Assembly (NCBI GenBank): GCA_902799745.1
Contig: CADCBQ010000006.1
Span: 1 to 64,000, forward strand
Direction: 5' to 3'
Length of the DNA stretch: 64,000 nt
Source: Fibrobacter succinogenes
Lineage (GTDB): Bacteria; Fibrobacterota; Fibrobacteria; Fibrobacterales; Fibrobacteraceae
The first letter of the stretch is position 1. The number at the start of each line of letters is the position of its first letter. The notes under the pieces were generated by a model. It ran no database searches. It was not told the origin of the DNA and was given only the letters and a program-made list of their open reading frames with translations. This document shows positions 17,550 through 27,430 of this stretch, piece after piece. The position numbers and the translations under genes are program-made.

Positions 17550-20500
17550 GTGTTTATCAAGCGCCTTTCAACAGCTGCAATGTGTGCAGCATTCACAATC
17601 TTCGTTACATCTTGTAGCAACGAAGAAACTATCACTAACGACAATCTCAGTATCGTCAGTTCCCTAGATCCAGAAGACTGTAACGATAAAACCGAAGGAA
17701 CCATGAACTTCGTGAAGCCCAAAGCCACGATGTACATCTGTTCCGAAGGCGAATGGGTCGCCATGAGCGATCACGAAGCCATCCAATATCGTTGCGAATC
17801 CAAGGAACTGAAAGACAAGTCCGGTTTTGCCATTGTTTGCGACGGCGATACAATTGGCACCGTGAAAAACGGCAAAGACGGCGAAGACGGTGCAGACGGC
17901 AAAAAAGGCGCCGATGGCAAGGATGGCACCGACGGTACGAACGGCTCCAATGGCACGAATGGTAAAAACGGTACGAACGGTAAGGACGGCATAAGCGCTG
18001 ACACCGCAGCCATCAACCAGTCCATTAAAGACGCTTTGAGCGGTTTTTCCAGCAAAAACCAAACGGAAATTGACGAGGCCATCAAGAGCTTGAGCAGCGC
18101 CTATAGCAAGCTTGACGAAGAAATCAACGACAAGTTCAACGACGCCTACAGCAGCTGGAATGCAGAACTTGAAAACAAGTCTTGCGCCATCGATTCAATT
18201 GTTCGAAACAACGAAAAGGCTATCATCACCGTGTTCATCAAGTGCGGCGAAGCCGAAACCAAAATGGGAATCCCGTTCACGCCCGTGAACGAGAATCTCG
18301 CCAAGGTGTACAAGAAGCATATTGTCGTGCGTTTCCCGGTGCAGGCCAATAAGGAAACAAAAACTGACGACATCTACGAGGAAATCTGGAAGAACCTCAA
18401 GGGTGGCGACAATGCAGAACTTACCGTGACGGATCTTGACGAAAAGTTCGCCCCGAGCGGCAAGGTGTTTATGCAGGACTTGTTCGCCTCTGCCAATAAA
18501 TCCTTTGTGACAATCGAAGAAACTAACGAAAAGACGGTGGAATACAAGGTTGCACGCCTCGAAGGAGATCTCGACATCACGAACCTTACGACCCCGGTTG
18601 TGAAGCTCCGCGCCAAGCTGAACTTGACCAACAACGCTTTCGGCGCCTTTGGCGGATTTGGCTCGAACGCAACGGATGTCATTTACAACGCCTATGCAGA
18701 CTTGTCCGATGCGTCCGATACGGTTGTCATCGACTTCTTGACCGACTACAAGGCAGCCCGCGTAAAGAAGTTGGTTGACGATGGTAACGGTTTTGGTGTT
18801 GCAAACGAGCAGGCAAACAAGGAACTTGCCGGGGCCCTTTATTTGGAAAACAGCGAAGAATATCCGTCTTTCGAACATTATGCCCCCGATCAGATTGGCC
18901 TGGCCGAAAACTTCAACAGCATCGTGTGGGTGATGGCCCTCATTGACCAAAAGGACAAGACTCCAGGTTTTAACTCGGTCTATAACGCTTTCCGCAAAGT
19001 CTTTGCCGAAAACGGCAACTTTAGCACCGCCGTCAATACGACTTACGCAGGCAAGGAACACAGCATGTTCTTTGTTGATTACCTCGCTTTGCTTATCGAC
19101 GCGAACTTCTTCAAGTGGAACCAAATGCAGCATGGCGACTCTACTGCTGAAACGAATGTCTGGAGTGGTACGGATGCCGTCTATTACAAGATTTTGCAGA
19201 ATGGATTTGTGGAAGCCTATAAGCTTAAAGTCGAAGACGCAAAGGTTTTCAATGCTCCGTCTGGCTATAGCAGCAAGGTGTATAAGTCTGATGTCAAAGG
19301 GGGATATTTCCATTACTTTGAATATATCGAAAACGAACAAGGTTGGTATCCTGTAACACTTTGGGCTGTAGGTGTTGCAACGGTGGAAAAAGTTTGCGAT
19401 GCTGACGCTGTTAATTCGACCTTCTTCTATAGCTTTGAAGGTCTTGATGATAATGCCGTTTGTGTATGCGACAATGGAAACTGCGGCTGGCAAGATGCTG
19501 AAAATGTATGCTTGGGCCGTAGTGAAGGCGATAAGGGATCGGCGTTCTTTGACGGGGAAATTAAAGAGTATGAGTGCGTCAAAGAGGAATGTAATCTGCC
19601 TGATTCTACTGCTTGCAATAATCTTGGACTTGTGCCTGGTGATCCTAGTTCTTCGGGTTCTTCCGGTGAATATTCTGAACAGGACGGCATGACCCCGGAA
19701 GAACAGGCCAACAATCCGGAATCCAAGCTTTACCTCGGTGAATGCAGCGCTACTGTAAACGAAGGCAAAGAAAAGCTGTTCGACATCAGGAATGCGGAAC
19801 TTGCCACGACAACGAGCAAAACAACCTTTGTATGCGATGGCTCCCAATGGAGAGTGAAAAATGAGTTGGATGAGAAATATGGAATATGTTCAAAAACCGT
19901 GATGGGAAAGGGAGTCGTCAAGGAAGAAAATGGTTCCGCATATTATAAGTGCGATTACCTTGATAAACAGGAAAAATACGAATGGATCGCTGCTGAAGTG
20001 CGTGACAATGTTTTAGGTGTAGCTTGCCATTATGGCTATGTCAGTGAAAAAGTGGTTACTGAATCCGGTTATGAATATGTTTGTGAAACAGTAGAGGATT
20101 TAGACAACTGGGGTAACCATATCCATGAATGGCGTGAACTTAGCTTTGAGGATATCTATGGCAAATGCGATGAAGATAAGATGAAGAATCAAACCGAAGT
20201 AGCAGTTTACGGAGGGGAAAAATACAAGTGTAACTACATTTCTGGAGGTTCTTCAAGCGGATACTCTTGGGTTAAGGCAAGCGATTTGGATGAAAACGCA
20301 ACGCTTGGAATTTGCACGAGAAATCGATCAAAAGAAAAAGATGTCGCTATAGTCGGTGACGCATACTATGGATGTCTTTCTAATAATAACGTAGAAGGAA
20401 TCCCCGAAAGTTCTTCCTCCACAGATTGGAAAGAAATTGGTGAAAATGAGTACCTTAACGCCAAGTTTGGTGATTGCGAAACCGATAGAGGTAATACTAA

Positions 20501-21194
20501 AAACATTGCAGACATTAAGAGCGAAACCCTCAAGGATGGTGAAAGCCACAGTTTCAAGTGCTCTATAGCTAAAGAAGTCGTAAATGGCTATGGTAAGTGG
20601 GTTGACGCCTCCACAGACATTGCTCTCAACCAGATTTGCAACAGAGATAACGAAGATGCAACTGTTACCAAAGAAAGCGTAATCTATGTCTGTGCGTACA
20701 AGGATGAATCATCCATGTATCAGTGGATTACTTCTGATGAGTACTGCGAAACTAATGGTACAAATTTGACTTACGGTGGGTATTTTGACAATCCGTCTAG
20801 TTCTTCTAGTATGGCTCACTGTAGCAAAAGCGGAAGTCCTAAATGTCAAACGGAAACCGACAAGAAAATCTGCTATGTCGGTACCGAGTCTTTCGTCAAA
20901 TTGGATAGCGCGTGGCAATCTGTGGCAGATTATTGCGATAAACATTCTACAGGTTCCGCCTGTGAATTTGTCAATCATGATGGTGATATATACAAGTCTA
21001 CTGTTAAGTATTACGAACAAACGGAATACTACGTAAATACAGAACAAGGTTATAAGAAAGCAGAAACTGCAGAAGAATATTGCAAAGCGTTTGATCCGAA
21101 TCATGAAGGGGTCTGCGTATTTGGATTTGACGTTTATTATTATTGCGAAGGTTCCTGGATCCTTAACAATGTAGGCTGCCTGACCCGCGGATAG
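17550..21194 (+). CDS. Giant collagen-like lipoprotein with Cys/Trp repeats
   Basis: 1214 residues, GTG start 7 bases after AAGGAG. Signal peptide with lipobox VTSC (Cys22). Residues 108-147 are a collagen-like tract of 13 uninterrupted Gly-X-Y triplets (GKDGEDGADGKKGADG and onward) rich in charged and polar X/Y residues, so a triple-helical stalk is possible. A helical region follows (about 150-210, SLSSAYSKLDEEINDKFND). The central domain (about 215-690) matches nothing recognised. From about 728 to 1070 lie seven tandem units of 40-55 residues with the pattern Cys, about 20 residues, Tyr-x-Cys, about 10 residues, Trp, ending in Gly; a unit of the same type sits at 44-71. The last third is more AT-rich. 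A surface-exposed adhesive role is inferred only. Confidence 0.85.
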   Translation: MFIKRLSTAAMCAAFTIFVTSCSNEETITNDNLSIVSSLDPEDCNDKTEGTMNFVKPKATMYICSEGEWVAMSDHEAIQYRCESKELKDKSGFAIVCDGDTIGTVKNGKDGEDGADGKKGADGKDGTDGTNGSNGTNGKNGTNGKDGISADTAAINQSIKDALSGFSSKNQTEIDEAIKSLSSAYSKLDEEINDKFNDAYSSWNAELENKSCAIDSIVRNNEKAIITVFIKCGEAETKMGIPFTPVNENLAKVYKKHIVVRFPVQANKETKTDDIYEEIWKNLKGGDNAELTVTDLDEKFAPSGKVFMQDLFASANKSFVTIEETNEKTVEYKVARLEGDLDITNLTTPVVKLRAKLNLTNNAFGAFGGFGSNATDVIYNAYADLSDASDTVVIDFLTDYKAARVKKLVDDGNGFGVANEQANKELAGALYLENSEEYPSFEHYAPDQIGLAENFNSIVWVMALIDQKDKTPGFNSVYNAFRKVFAENGNFSTAVNTTYAGKEHSMFFVDYLALLIDANFFKWNQMQHGDSTAETNVWSGTDAVYYKILQNGFVEAYKLKVEDAKVFNAPSGYSSKVYKSDVKGGYFHYFEYIENEQGWYPVTLWAVGVATVEKVCDADAVNSTFFYSFEGLDDNAVCVCDNGNCGWQDAENVCLGRSEGDKGSAFFDGEIKEYECVKEECNLPDSTACNNLGLVPGDPSSSGSSGEYSEQDGMTPEEQANNPESKLYLGECSATVNEGKEKLFDIRNAELATTTSKTTFVCDGSQWRVKNELDEKYGICSKTVMGKGVVKEENGSAYYKCDYLDKQEKYEWIAAEVRDNVLGVACHYGYVSEKVVTESGYEYVCETVEDLDNWGNHIHEWRELSFEDIYGKCDEDKMKNQTEVAVYGGEKYKCNYISGGSSSGYSWVKASDLDENATLGICTRNRSKEKDVAIVGDAYYGCLSNNNVEGIPESSSSTDWKEIGENEYLNAKFGDCETDRGNTKNIADIKSETLKDGESHSFKCSIAKEVVNGYGKWVDASTDIALNQICNRDNEDATVTKESVIYVCAYKDESSMYQWITSDEYCETNGTNLTYGGYFDNPSSSSSMAHCSKSGSPKCQTETDKKICYVGTESFVKLDSAWQSVADYCDKHSTGSACEFVNHDGDIYKSTVKYYEQTEYYVNTEQGYKKAETAEEYCKAFDPNHEGVCVFGFDVYYYCEGSWILNNVGCLTRG

Positions 21195-21210
21195 AATTTG
21201 TACTAGAATA

Positions 21211-21244
21211 TGAAAACATCCCCGCAAATGCGGGGATGTTTTCA
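21211..21244. terminator. Strong bidirectional terminator
   Basis: Perfect 15-bp stem (21211-21225 with 21230-21244), loop AAAT, ending the collagen-like lipoprotein gene and usable from the minus strand. Confidence 0.85.
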
Positions 21245-21257
21245 TTATAAGAGAAAA

Positions 21258-21280
21258 ACCCGGACAAGCCGGGTGAAAAA
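21258..21280 (-). terminator. Terminator after smc
   Basis: ACCCGG/CCGGGT hairpin (21258-21263/21269-21274), directly after the smc stop and followed on the minus strand by a T-run. Confidence 0.7.
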
Positions 21281-21283
21281 ATA

Positions 21284-24200
21284 TTATATCGCAAACTTCG
21301 TAGCATCAGCCAACTGCACGCTGGCGATGCGAGAAATACCCTTGATTTCCTGCGTCACACCGTAGAGCATGTCGGCTTCGGCCATGGTACGCTTGTTATG
21401 CGTCACCACGATGAACAAGGTCTGCTTGCTGAATTCGCGGAGTAGCGCCATGAAGCGGCCCACATTAGCGTCATCGAGCGGACCGTCGACTTCGTCCAGC
21501 ACGCAGTACGGCGACGGCTTTTCCATGTAAATGGCAAACAGCAGTGCCGTTGCAGTCAGGGCGTGTTCACCACCGGAAAGCGCCTTGATACCGCGCATCT
21601 TCTTACCCGTGGGACGCACGTTGATTTCGATGTCGGCATCGAGGATATCCATGGGCTTGCCCATTTCGTCCACCTTCTCGACAAGACTCATCTTGGTTTC
21701 GCCGTTCAGGAACAGCTTGCTGAACACGAACTGGAAGTTCTTCTGAATGCGGGCAAACGTATCGAGGTAACGGCTGCGGGCAATGTCGTCGAGCTTGGTG
21801 ATGGTGCGGTCCAGCGAGGCGCGGGCACGGTCCAGGTCGTCGAACTGCGCTTCCACTTCCAACAGACGCTTCTTTTCGTCTTCGTAGTCTTCCATCACAT
21901 TCACGTTAATGGGGCCCAGTTCCTTGATCTTTCCGCGGAGTTCGCGGATTTCACGGTCGGCTTCGGGCTGCGAATACTCAACGCGTTCCACGTCTTCGGG
22001 GTTCGCAAGGTCCACGCTGTATTCGTTGGTGATGCGTTCGGTGAGGCGGTCGAGGTTTGCCTGCAAGGCCTCCTGCCTGCGGCCCACATCGTTCAAGTCC
22101 TTCATCTTCTCGATCATGTCGTCGCGGAGGCGGTTGACTTCGCTACGCCATTCTTCGAGGTCGCCCGAAACAAGTTCGTACTTTTCACGGGCCAAGTCGC
22201 GCTGATTTTCCAGTTCGCGGAGAGCGGAATCCTTGCTCTGCACCTGGTCGGCGACTCCCCTGCCGTCTTCCTCGTTCTTCTGGATGGCGGCCTGGTTCTT
22301 TTCAATTTCATCTTTACGCGTACGAACCGCATTTTCCAAGAAATCCACCTGTTCGGCGATGTAGTTCAAGCGGTTCGTATTCTGCGTGAGCTTTGCAGTC
22401 TTGTCCTGAGCGCTGCGCTCCAGTTCGCGAACGTCTTCTTCTTTTTCGCGGAACATCGTATCCTGTTCGCTCAGCTCATCATTCACGCGGGAATATTCTT
22501 CTTCGATCTTTTCAAGAGAAGCCTGAGCGTCCATTAATTCCTGGTCGCTGTTCTTGGAGGCTTCCGCCGCCTGAATCTTGGATTCGGCGTTCTGCATTTC
22601 GCCCTGCAACTGCGCAATTCTGCGGTCGCAACCGGCGATAATGTTATTCTGGATCGAAATGCCGGCGTTGCCGCCGCGCTTCATATCTTCTTTTTCGCGG
22701 ATTTCGTCGACCAACGAAGCAAGCATCTGCGTATCTTCATCGACCAAATCCTGCAAGCGACCGATTTCTTCTTCAGCTTGAGCCACTTCGAGGTTCACGC
22801 CTTCCAACAGGCTATTCGCCTCGGCGATTTCATTCTTGCGGCTAAGCGTTCCAGACGTTGCCGTACCGCTACTCATGAGGCCGCTCGTACGCACAATGCC
22901 TTCGGGCGCCACAAAGCAGAGGTCTTCGCCGCGCATGGCTCGCGCAAGGCGCACCGCCGTCGAGAGCGAATCTACGACAAAGTAACGAGAAAGCAACGCC
23001 TTGAGCCAGCCTGCAATCTGTTCGTCGGCAGTCACGTAATCTTTAAGGCAACCGGTTACACCGTCGCCCTGGAGCGTGCCGGAATAGGGTTCGGCACCGG
23101 CACCCACCAGCGCGAGCACCGCCTTGCCAACGTTTTCGCCCTTCATGGCATCCACTGCAGCAATCGCGGCATCGTCGCTAGCAACGACCACGGCATCCAT
23201 CAAGTCACCGAGGGCGGCCTCCACTTGAGCGGCATATTCGGGTGCGGCTTCGATACGTTCCGACAGGAGCCCGCCCACCAGGTCCGCCTTATGCTCCATG
23301 AGCCAGCGGCTAGCGTCGGTGCCCTCATTGGCAACGCTCTGTAAAACATCGATTCGAGAGGTGAGCCTTGCCACCTCGTTCTTCAGTTCCTGCAGTTTCT
23401 TCTGGGCTTCGAGCAAGTCGGCGCGTTCGGCATCGAGTCGCTCTTCGCGCGTCGAACGCTGTTCGGTGAGGCGTTCCAGGTCGGCATCGGCGGCTTCGAG
23501 GCCAACGTTAATATCTGCCAGGGCCGATTCGGCGCTCGCCTTCTGCGACTGCACCTGTTCCATTTCGCCGCGCCACTTGGAGAGGTTCGCCTGCAACAGC
23601 CCCGATTCGGCATCCATACGCTCGAAACGGCTCTTGAGGGAGTTCACCTGGTTCGTTTTCTGCAGGCGTTCGTTCGCAAGTTCCCTTGACTGGGTACGCA
23701 GGTCGTCCACCTTGTCGCGCATAACCTGCAAAATTTCGCGTTCGCGCTCCAGCAAGGCGTTCATTTCGTCCACGTCGCTGTCGGAACTGAGCACCGCATT
23801 TTCTTCTTCGAGGCGGGCGCGTTCAGAGAGAAGTTCCTGAACCTTGCCCGTGTTGCGGTCAATTTCTTCCTGGGACTTTTCGTTCGCGGCTTCCAGGTTG
23901 GAAATCACGTCGCGAATACGGCCCATACTGTTGTTCAAGTCGTTGAGCTCGATAGTCGCCTTCTGCACCTCGCGTTCCAAGTCGCGGTAGGCGTTTTCGT
24001 CTTCGGCAATCAACAGCTTCTTTTCGTCAATCTTTGCCTGCAACACCGTCGCATTCGTCTTCGAATTTTCCACATCGTGGTTCAGACGGCGGGTCGCGGT
24101 ATCGAGGGTCGTTAACCCCTCCTTCATATCTTCAAACTTGTCGATACTGACCGAGAGGTCCAGTTCACGCAGGCGCTTGCTAAGGCGCTTAAATTCGTTG

Positions 24201-24838
24201 ACCTTTTCGGCCTGGGTCTCGTACAGTTTTACGGAACGGCGCACGCTGCGCAGGTTGTCTTCCACGCGTTCCATGTCCATCTGCACGCGTTCGAGCTGGC
24301 GGCGGGTTTCCTTGCGCTGCTGCTTGTACTTGCTCACGCCGGCGGCTTCTTCGAACAGCACGCGGCGGTCGTCGGCCTTGTCGCTCAAAACCGCCTTGAT
24401 CATGTCGGCGTTCATCTGCGAATAAGTGCTAGAACCGAGGCCCGAGTCAAAAAGCAGGGCATGCACATCGCGCAGGCGGCATTCCTGGTTGTTAATCAAG
24501 TATTCGCCCGAACCGTCACGGTGCACGCGGCGGGTCACAATCACTTCGGAATATTCGGAATTGAGCGTTCCATCGCTGTTATCGATCACAATGGAAACTT
24601 CGGCAAGGCTCATGGCGGCACGTTCTTCGGTACCGCTAAAAATCACGTCCTGCATCTTGCTCATACGCAAGGATGCTGCCTTCTGTTCACCCAGAACCCA
24701 GCGGATAGCGTCGGTAATGTTCGACTTGCCGCACCCGTTCGGACCCACCACGGCGGTGAGACCCTTCGTCGGGAAGTTGATTTCGGTCCTCTGGGCAAAG
24801 GACTTAAAGCCAAAAATCTTTAGTTTTGTAATCTGCAC
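21284..24838 (-). CDS. smc: Chromosome segregation ATPase SMC
   Basis: Condensin subunit that compacts and segregates the nucleoid, about 1184 residues. The head starts MQITKLKIFGFKSFAQRTEI with Walker A GPNGCGKSN. A long coiled coil follows, then a hinge at about 510-640 (GGLLSERIEAAPEYAAQVE), a second coiled coil, and the C-terminal head with signature LSGGEHALTATALLF and Walker B CVLDEVDGPLDD. The frame is open to an ATG at 24901, but the extra 21 residues are hydrophobic and unlike the family. The GTG at 24838 gives the canonical N-terminus, though its ribosome site is weak. ScpA and ScpB are not in the window. Confidence 0.95.
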   Translation of the reverse strand: MQITKLKIFGFKSFAQRTEINFPTKGLTAVVGPNGCGKSNITDAIRWVLGEQKAASLRMSKMQDVIFSGTEERAAMSLAEVSIVIDNSDGTLNSEYSEVIVTRRVHRDGSGEYLINNQECRLRDVHALLFDSGLGSSTYSQMNADMIKAVLSDKADDRRVLFEEAAGVSKYKQQRKETRRQLERVQMDMERVEDNLRSVRRSVKLYETQAEKVNEFKRLSKRLRELDLSVSIDKFEDMKEGLTTLDTATRRLNHDVENSKTNATVLQAKIDEKKLLIAEDENAYRDLEREVQKATIELNDLNNSMGRIRDVISNLEAANEKSQEEIDRNTGKVQELLSERARLEEENAVLSSDSDVDEMNALLEREREILQVMRDKVDDLRTQSRELANERLQKTNQVNSLKSRFERMDAESGLLQANLSKWRGEMEQVQSQKASAESALADINVGLEAADADLERLTEQRSTREERLDAERADLLEAQKKLQELKNEVARLTSRIDVLQSVANEGTDASRWLMEHKADLVGGLLSERIEAAPEYAAQVEAALGDLMDAVVVASDDAAIAAVDAMKGENVGKAVLALVGAGAEPYSGTLQGDGVTGCLKDYVTADEQIAGWLKALLSRYFVVDSLSTAVRLARAMRGEDLCFVAPEGIVRTSGLMSSGTATSGTLSRKNEIAEANSLLEGVNLEVAQAEEEIGRLQDLVDEDTQMLASLVDEIREKEDMKRGGNAGISIQNNIIAGCDRRIAQLQGEMQNAESKIQAAEASKNSDQELMDAQASLEKIEEEYSRVNDELSEQDTMFREKEEDVRELERSAQDKTAKLTQNTNRLNYIAEQVDFLENAVRTRKDEIEKNQAAIQKNEEDGRGVADQVQSKDSALRELENQRDLAREKYELVSGDLEEWRSEVNRLRDDMIEKMKDLNDVGRRQEALQANLDRLTERITNEYSVDLANPEDVERVEYSQPEADREIRELRGKIKELGPINVNVMEDYEDEKKRLLEVEAQFDDLDRARASLDRTITKLDDIARSRYLDTFARIQKNFQFVFSKLFLNGETKMSLVEKVDEMGKPMDILDADIEINVRPTGKKMRGIKALSGGEHALTATALLFAIYMEKPSPYCVLDEVDGPLDDANVGRFMALLREFSKQTLFIVVTHNKRTMAEADMLYGVTQEIKGISRIASVQLADATKFAI

Positions 24839-25012
24839 TTCAAGGCGAAAGATAAAAATGATTTTCCCTATAAAAGGGCAAAAACAAGCAAAAAAGCCCA
24901 AAAACCGCTTACAGGGTCAAAGTTATTCCAATTTGGAGTAAGTTTTTTGTAAAAAATGAAAAATTCACCCCAGTAATAGATATATTATGCTATTGAGAAG
25001 GACATTTTATTC

Positions 25013-27319
25013 ATGAGATTATTTTTTGCAATCATCTATTCCGTGCTAATTATCCTTTTGGTGCTATGCGGAATGATATCGCGACGTTCCAAAAGGACCG
25101 TCGCCACTTCAGTCTCATATCTCGAATTCTCATTTATCGTTCCCATTGTCGGAAACCTGATTCTAGTCCTTTCTCAAAACGAACTCCTGTCCACCCTCGG
25201 TAGCTACACCTACTTTATCGGCATGGACCTGATGGCATTTAGCCTGTTCGACTTCACGCTGTCCTACTGCAACATTCCATGGCGAGCACACCGCAAGAAG
25301 TGCTATGTCATATACGCGATTCTCACCCTGGACATTATCCAGTACTTCTTCAACCCGTTCTTCGGGCAAGCCTTTGGCATGGAAGCCATAACGGTAGACG
25401 GTTCGCCCTACTACAGACTCGTTCCCTATTTCGGCCAGACCTGCCACCGTATCGCCGTCTATTTCGCATTCTTCACCTCCTTGGGGATTTTCCTGTTAAA
25501 GGCCATACGAGTTCCCCGTATTTATGCCGAAAAATACTACGTCATCCTCTTTACCATGATTTTTGCCGGTTTTTGGCAGTCCTACTACATTTTCTCCAGA
25601 ACCCCCATCGACCGTTCGATGGTCGCGCTGGCCGTTTGCGCCTTACTCATCTTCTATTTTTCACTTTTCTACAGGCCGTTCAGACTTTTGGACCGAATGC
25701 TCGCCAATATCGCGTCAAAGATTCCTGAATCCGTCTTTTTCTTCGACGCCAACGACAGATGCATCTGGATTAACCGGAACGCAGAAAAACTGGTAGAGCT
25801 TCAATCCGACAATCTTGATCGCGTCCAGCATCGTCTGCAAGCCATGTTCGACGACCTAGGCGAAGGCGAAGACAACTGGTCTACCAAGCAGCAAGTCGGT
25901 TCCGGCAAGAACACCCGGTTCTACTCGCTCGAAAGGCACATCGTGACCGATTCGAGAAGCAAGAAAATCGGTTCGTTCCTAAACATACACGACCACACCG
26001 AAGACATTTTAAATCACCAGCGCGAAATGTACGAAGCCACCCATGATAAACTCACGGGGTTGTTTACCAAAGAGCATCTATTCAACGTCATCAAGCATAG
26101 AATTGCCATTGACAAGGACACGTCATATTCCATCGCCTACTTTGACATCAAAGATTTCAAAATGGTCAACGATATCTTTGGTAACACCGCTGGCGACAAT
26201 GTCCTTGTAAGAGTCGCAAACTGGATCAAGGAAAACTCTCGTGACAACTGGAGCTACGGACGCATTGGCGGCGACGCGTTCGGCGTATGCTTTCCCACAG
26301 ATACCGTCCGCTTGGCCATTGTCGAAGATAAGCTTTCAAAATTCGTCATTTCCAACGGCACTATCGACCAGCATATTCTATTGCACGTAGGCATCTATCA
26401 TGTAACCGATACGAGCATAGACGTATCGATCATGTTCGACCGAGCACACCTCGCCCAAACAAGCATCAAGAACGAATACAACACGCACATCGCCATATAC
26501 GACGACAAAATGCGCGACCAGGTGCTATGGGGTCAAAAGATATCGGCAGAACTCGAATCCGCAATTGACCAGCGTGAAATCGTCCCCTACTTGCAACCCA
26601 TTGTAGACAACAAGGGAAATATTATCGGGGCAGAAGCATTGGTCCGTTGGCTCCACCCCAAAGAAGGGTTCCTTCCGCCCTTCACCTTTATTCCTATTTT
26701 CGAAAAGAACGGCATGATTGCCGATGTGGACCTGTACATTTGGCGTTGCGCCTGCGAAATACTTGCCTCATGGACCGGCGAAAAAGAAAAACTCTTCATT
26801 TCGGTCAACATTTCGCCCAAGGACTTCTACTTCATGGATGTCTTTGCCGAAATCGATAAGCTGGTCAATGAATTCAAGATTAACCCGAACCGTTTGCGTA
26901 TTGAAATTACGGAAACCGTCATGATGACCGACGCCGAAAGCCGTATGGCCATGTTGAAACGCTTCCGTGAGAACGGATACATTGTCGAAATGGACGACTT
27001 CGGAAGCGGGTATTCTTCGTTGAACCAGCTCAAGGACATGCCTCTCGACGTTCTGAAAATAGACATGAAGTTCCTGAGCAAGGCCGAGGACAACATGAAA
27101 GCCGAAACCATTCTCCGGAATGTACTCCGACTTTCAAGCGATCTTGGACTATTCTCGCTCACCGAAGGAGTCGAAACCGAGGACCAGTACAACATGTTGA
27201 GCCAAATGGGTTGTAACTTGTTCCAAGGTTACTACTTTGCAAAGCCTATGTCCGTTTCGGATTACGAAAAACTTTGCGACGCCCAAAGTTTGAACAAAAA
27301 AAGCTCTCCACGGACATAA
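25013..27319 (+). CDS. 7TM-PAS-GGDEF-EAL protein, probable c-di-GMP phosphodiesterase
   Basis: 768 residues. Seven-helix membrane region (about 1-222) of the histidine-kinase N-terminal 7TM kind, a PAS-like domain (about 225-340, VFFFDANDRCIWINRNAEKL), GGDEF domain (about 345-500) and EAL domain (about 510-755). The GGDEF signature is degenerate (GGDAF, about residue 418), so cyclase activity is unlikely. The EAL side is complete: EALVRW, NISPKDF, EITETVMM, DDFGSGYSSL, KIDMKF, TEGVETE. Predicted to hydrolyse c-di-GMP in response to a membrane signal. The paralogue at 27431 follows after 111 bases. Confidence 0.92.
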   Translation: MRLFFAIIYSVLIILLVLCGMISRRSKRTVATSVSYLEFSFIVPIVGNLILVLSQNELLSTLGSYTYFIGMDLMAFSLFDFTLSYCNIPWRAHRKKCYVIYAILTLDIIQYFFNPFFGQAFGMEAITVDGSPYYRLVPYFGQTCHRIAVYFAFFTSLGIFLLKAIRVPRIYAEKYYVILFTMIFAGFWQSYYIFSRTPIDRSMVALAVCALLIFYFSLFYRPFRLLDRMLANIASKIPESVFFFDANDRCIWINRNAEKLVELQSDNLDRVQHRLQAMFDDLGEGEDNWSTKQQVGSGKNTRFYSLERHIVTDSRSKKIGSFLNIHDHTEDILNHQREMYEATHDKLTGLFTKEHLFNVIKHRIAIDKDTSYSIAYFDIKDFKMVNDIFGNTAGDNVLVRVANWIKENSRDNWSYGRIGGDAFGVCFPTDTVRLAIVEDKLSKFVISNGTIDQHILLHVGIYHVTDTSIDVSIMFDRAHLAQTSIKNEYNTHIAIYDDKMRDQVLWGQKISAELESAIDQREIVPYLQPIVDNKGNIIGAEALVRWLHPKEGFLPPFTFIPIFEKNGMIADVDLYIWRCACEILASWTGEKEKLFISVNISPKDFYFMDVFAEIDKLVNEFKINPNRLRIEITETVMMTDAESRMAMLKRFRENGYIVEMDDFGSGYSSLNQLKDMPLDVLKIDMKFLSKAEDNMKAETILRNVLRLSSDLGLFSLTEGVETEDQYNMLSQMGCNLFQGYYFAKPMSVSDYEKLCDAQSLNKKSSPRT

Positions 27320-27430
27320 AAACCTCCTTTTTGTTCAAAAAACAAATTAAGTAATCATTTGAACAGAAATTTGTAACAAACGAATTTCGTTATTTTGCCT
27401 ATATTCACTCATAGAACAAAGTAAAAATCT

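Noticed and set aside
18195..19847. 550-codon open frame opposite the collagen-like lipoprotein gene
   Set aside because: Antisense shadow; the plus-strand protein has a signal peptide and repeats that continue through this region.
24839..24901. Upstream ATG start for SMC
   Set aside because: The 21 added residues are hydrophobic and unlike any SMC N-terminus; the GTG at 24838 gives the conserved start.
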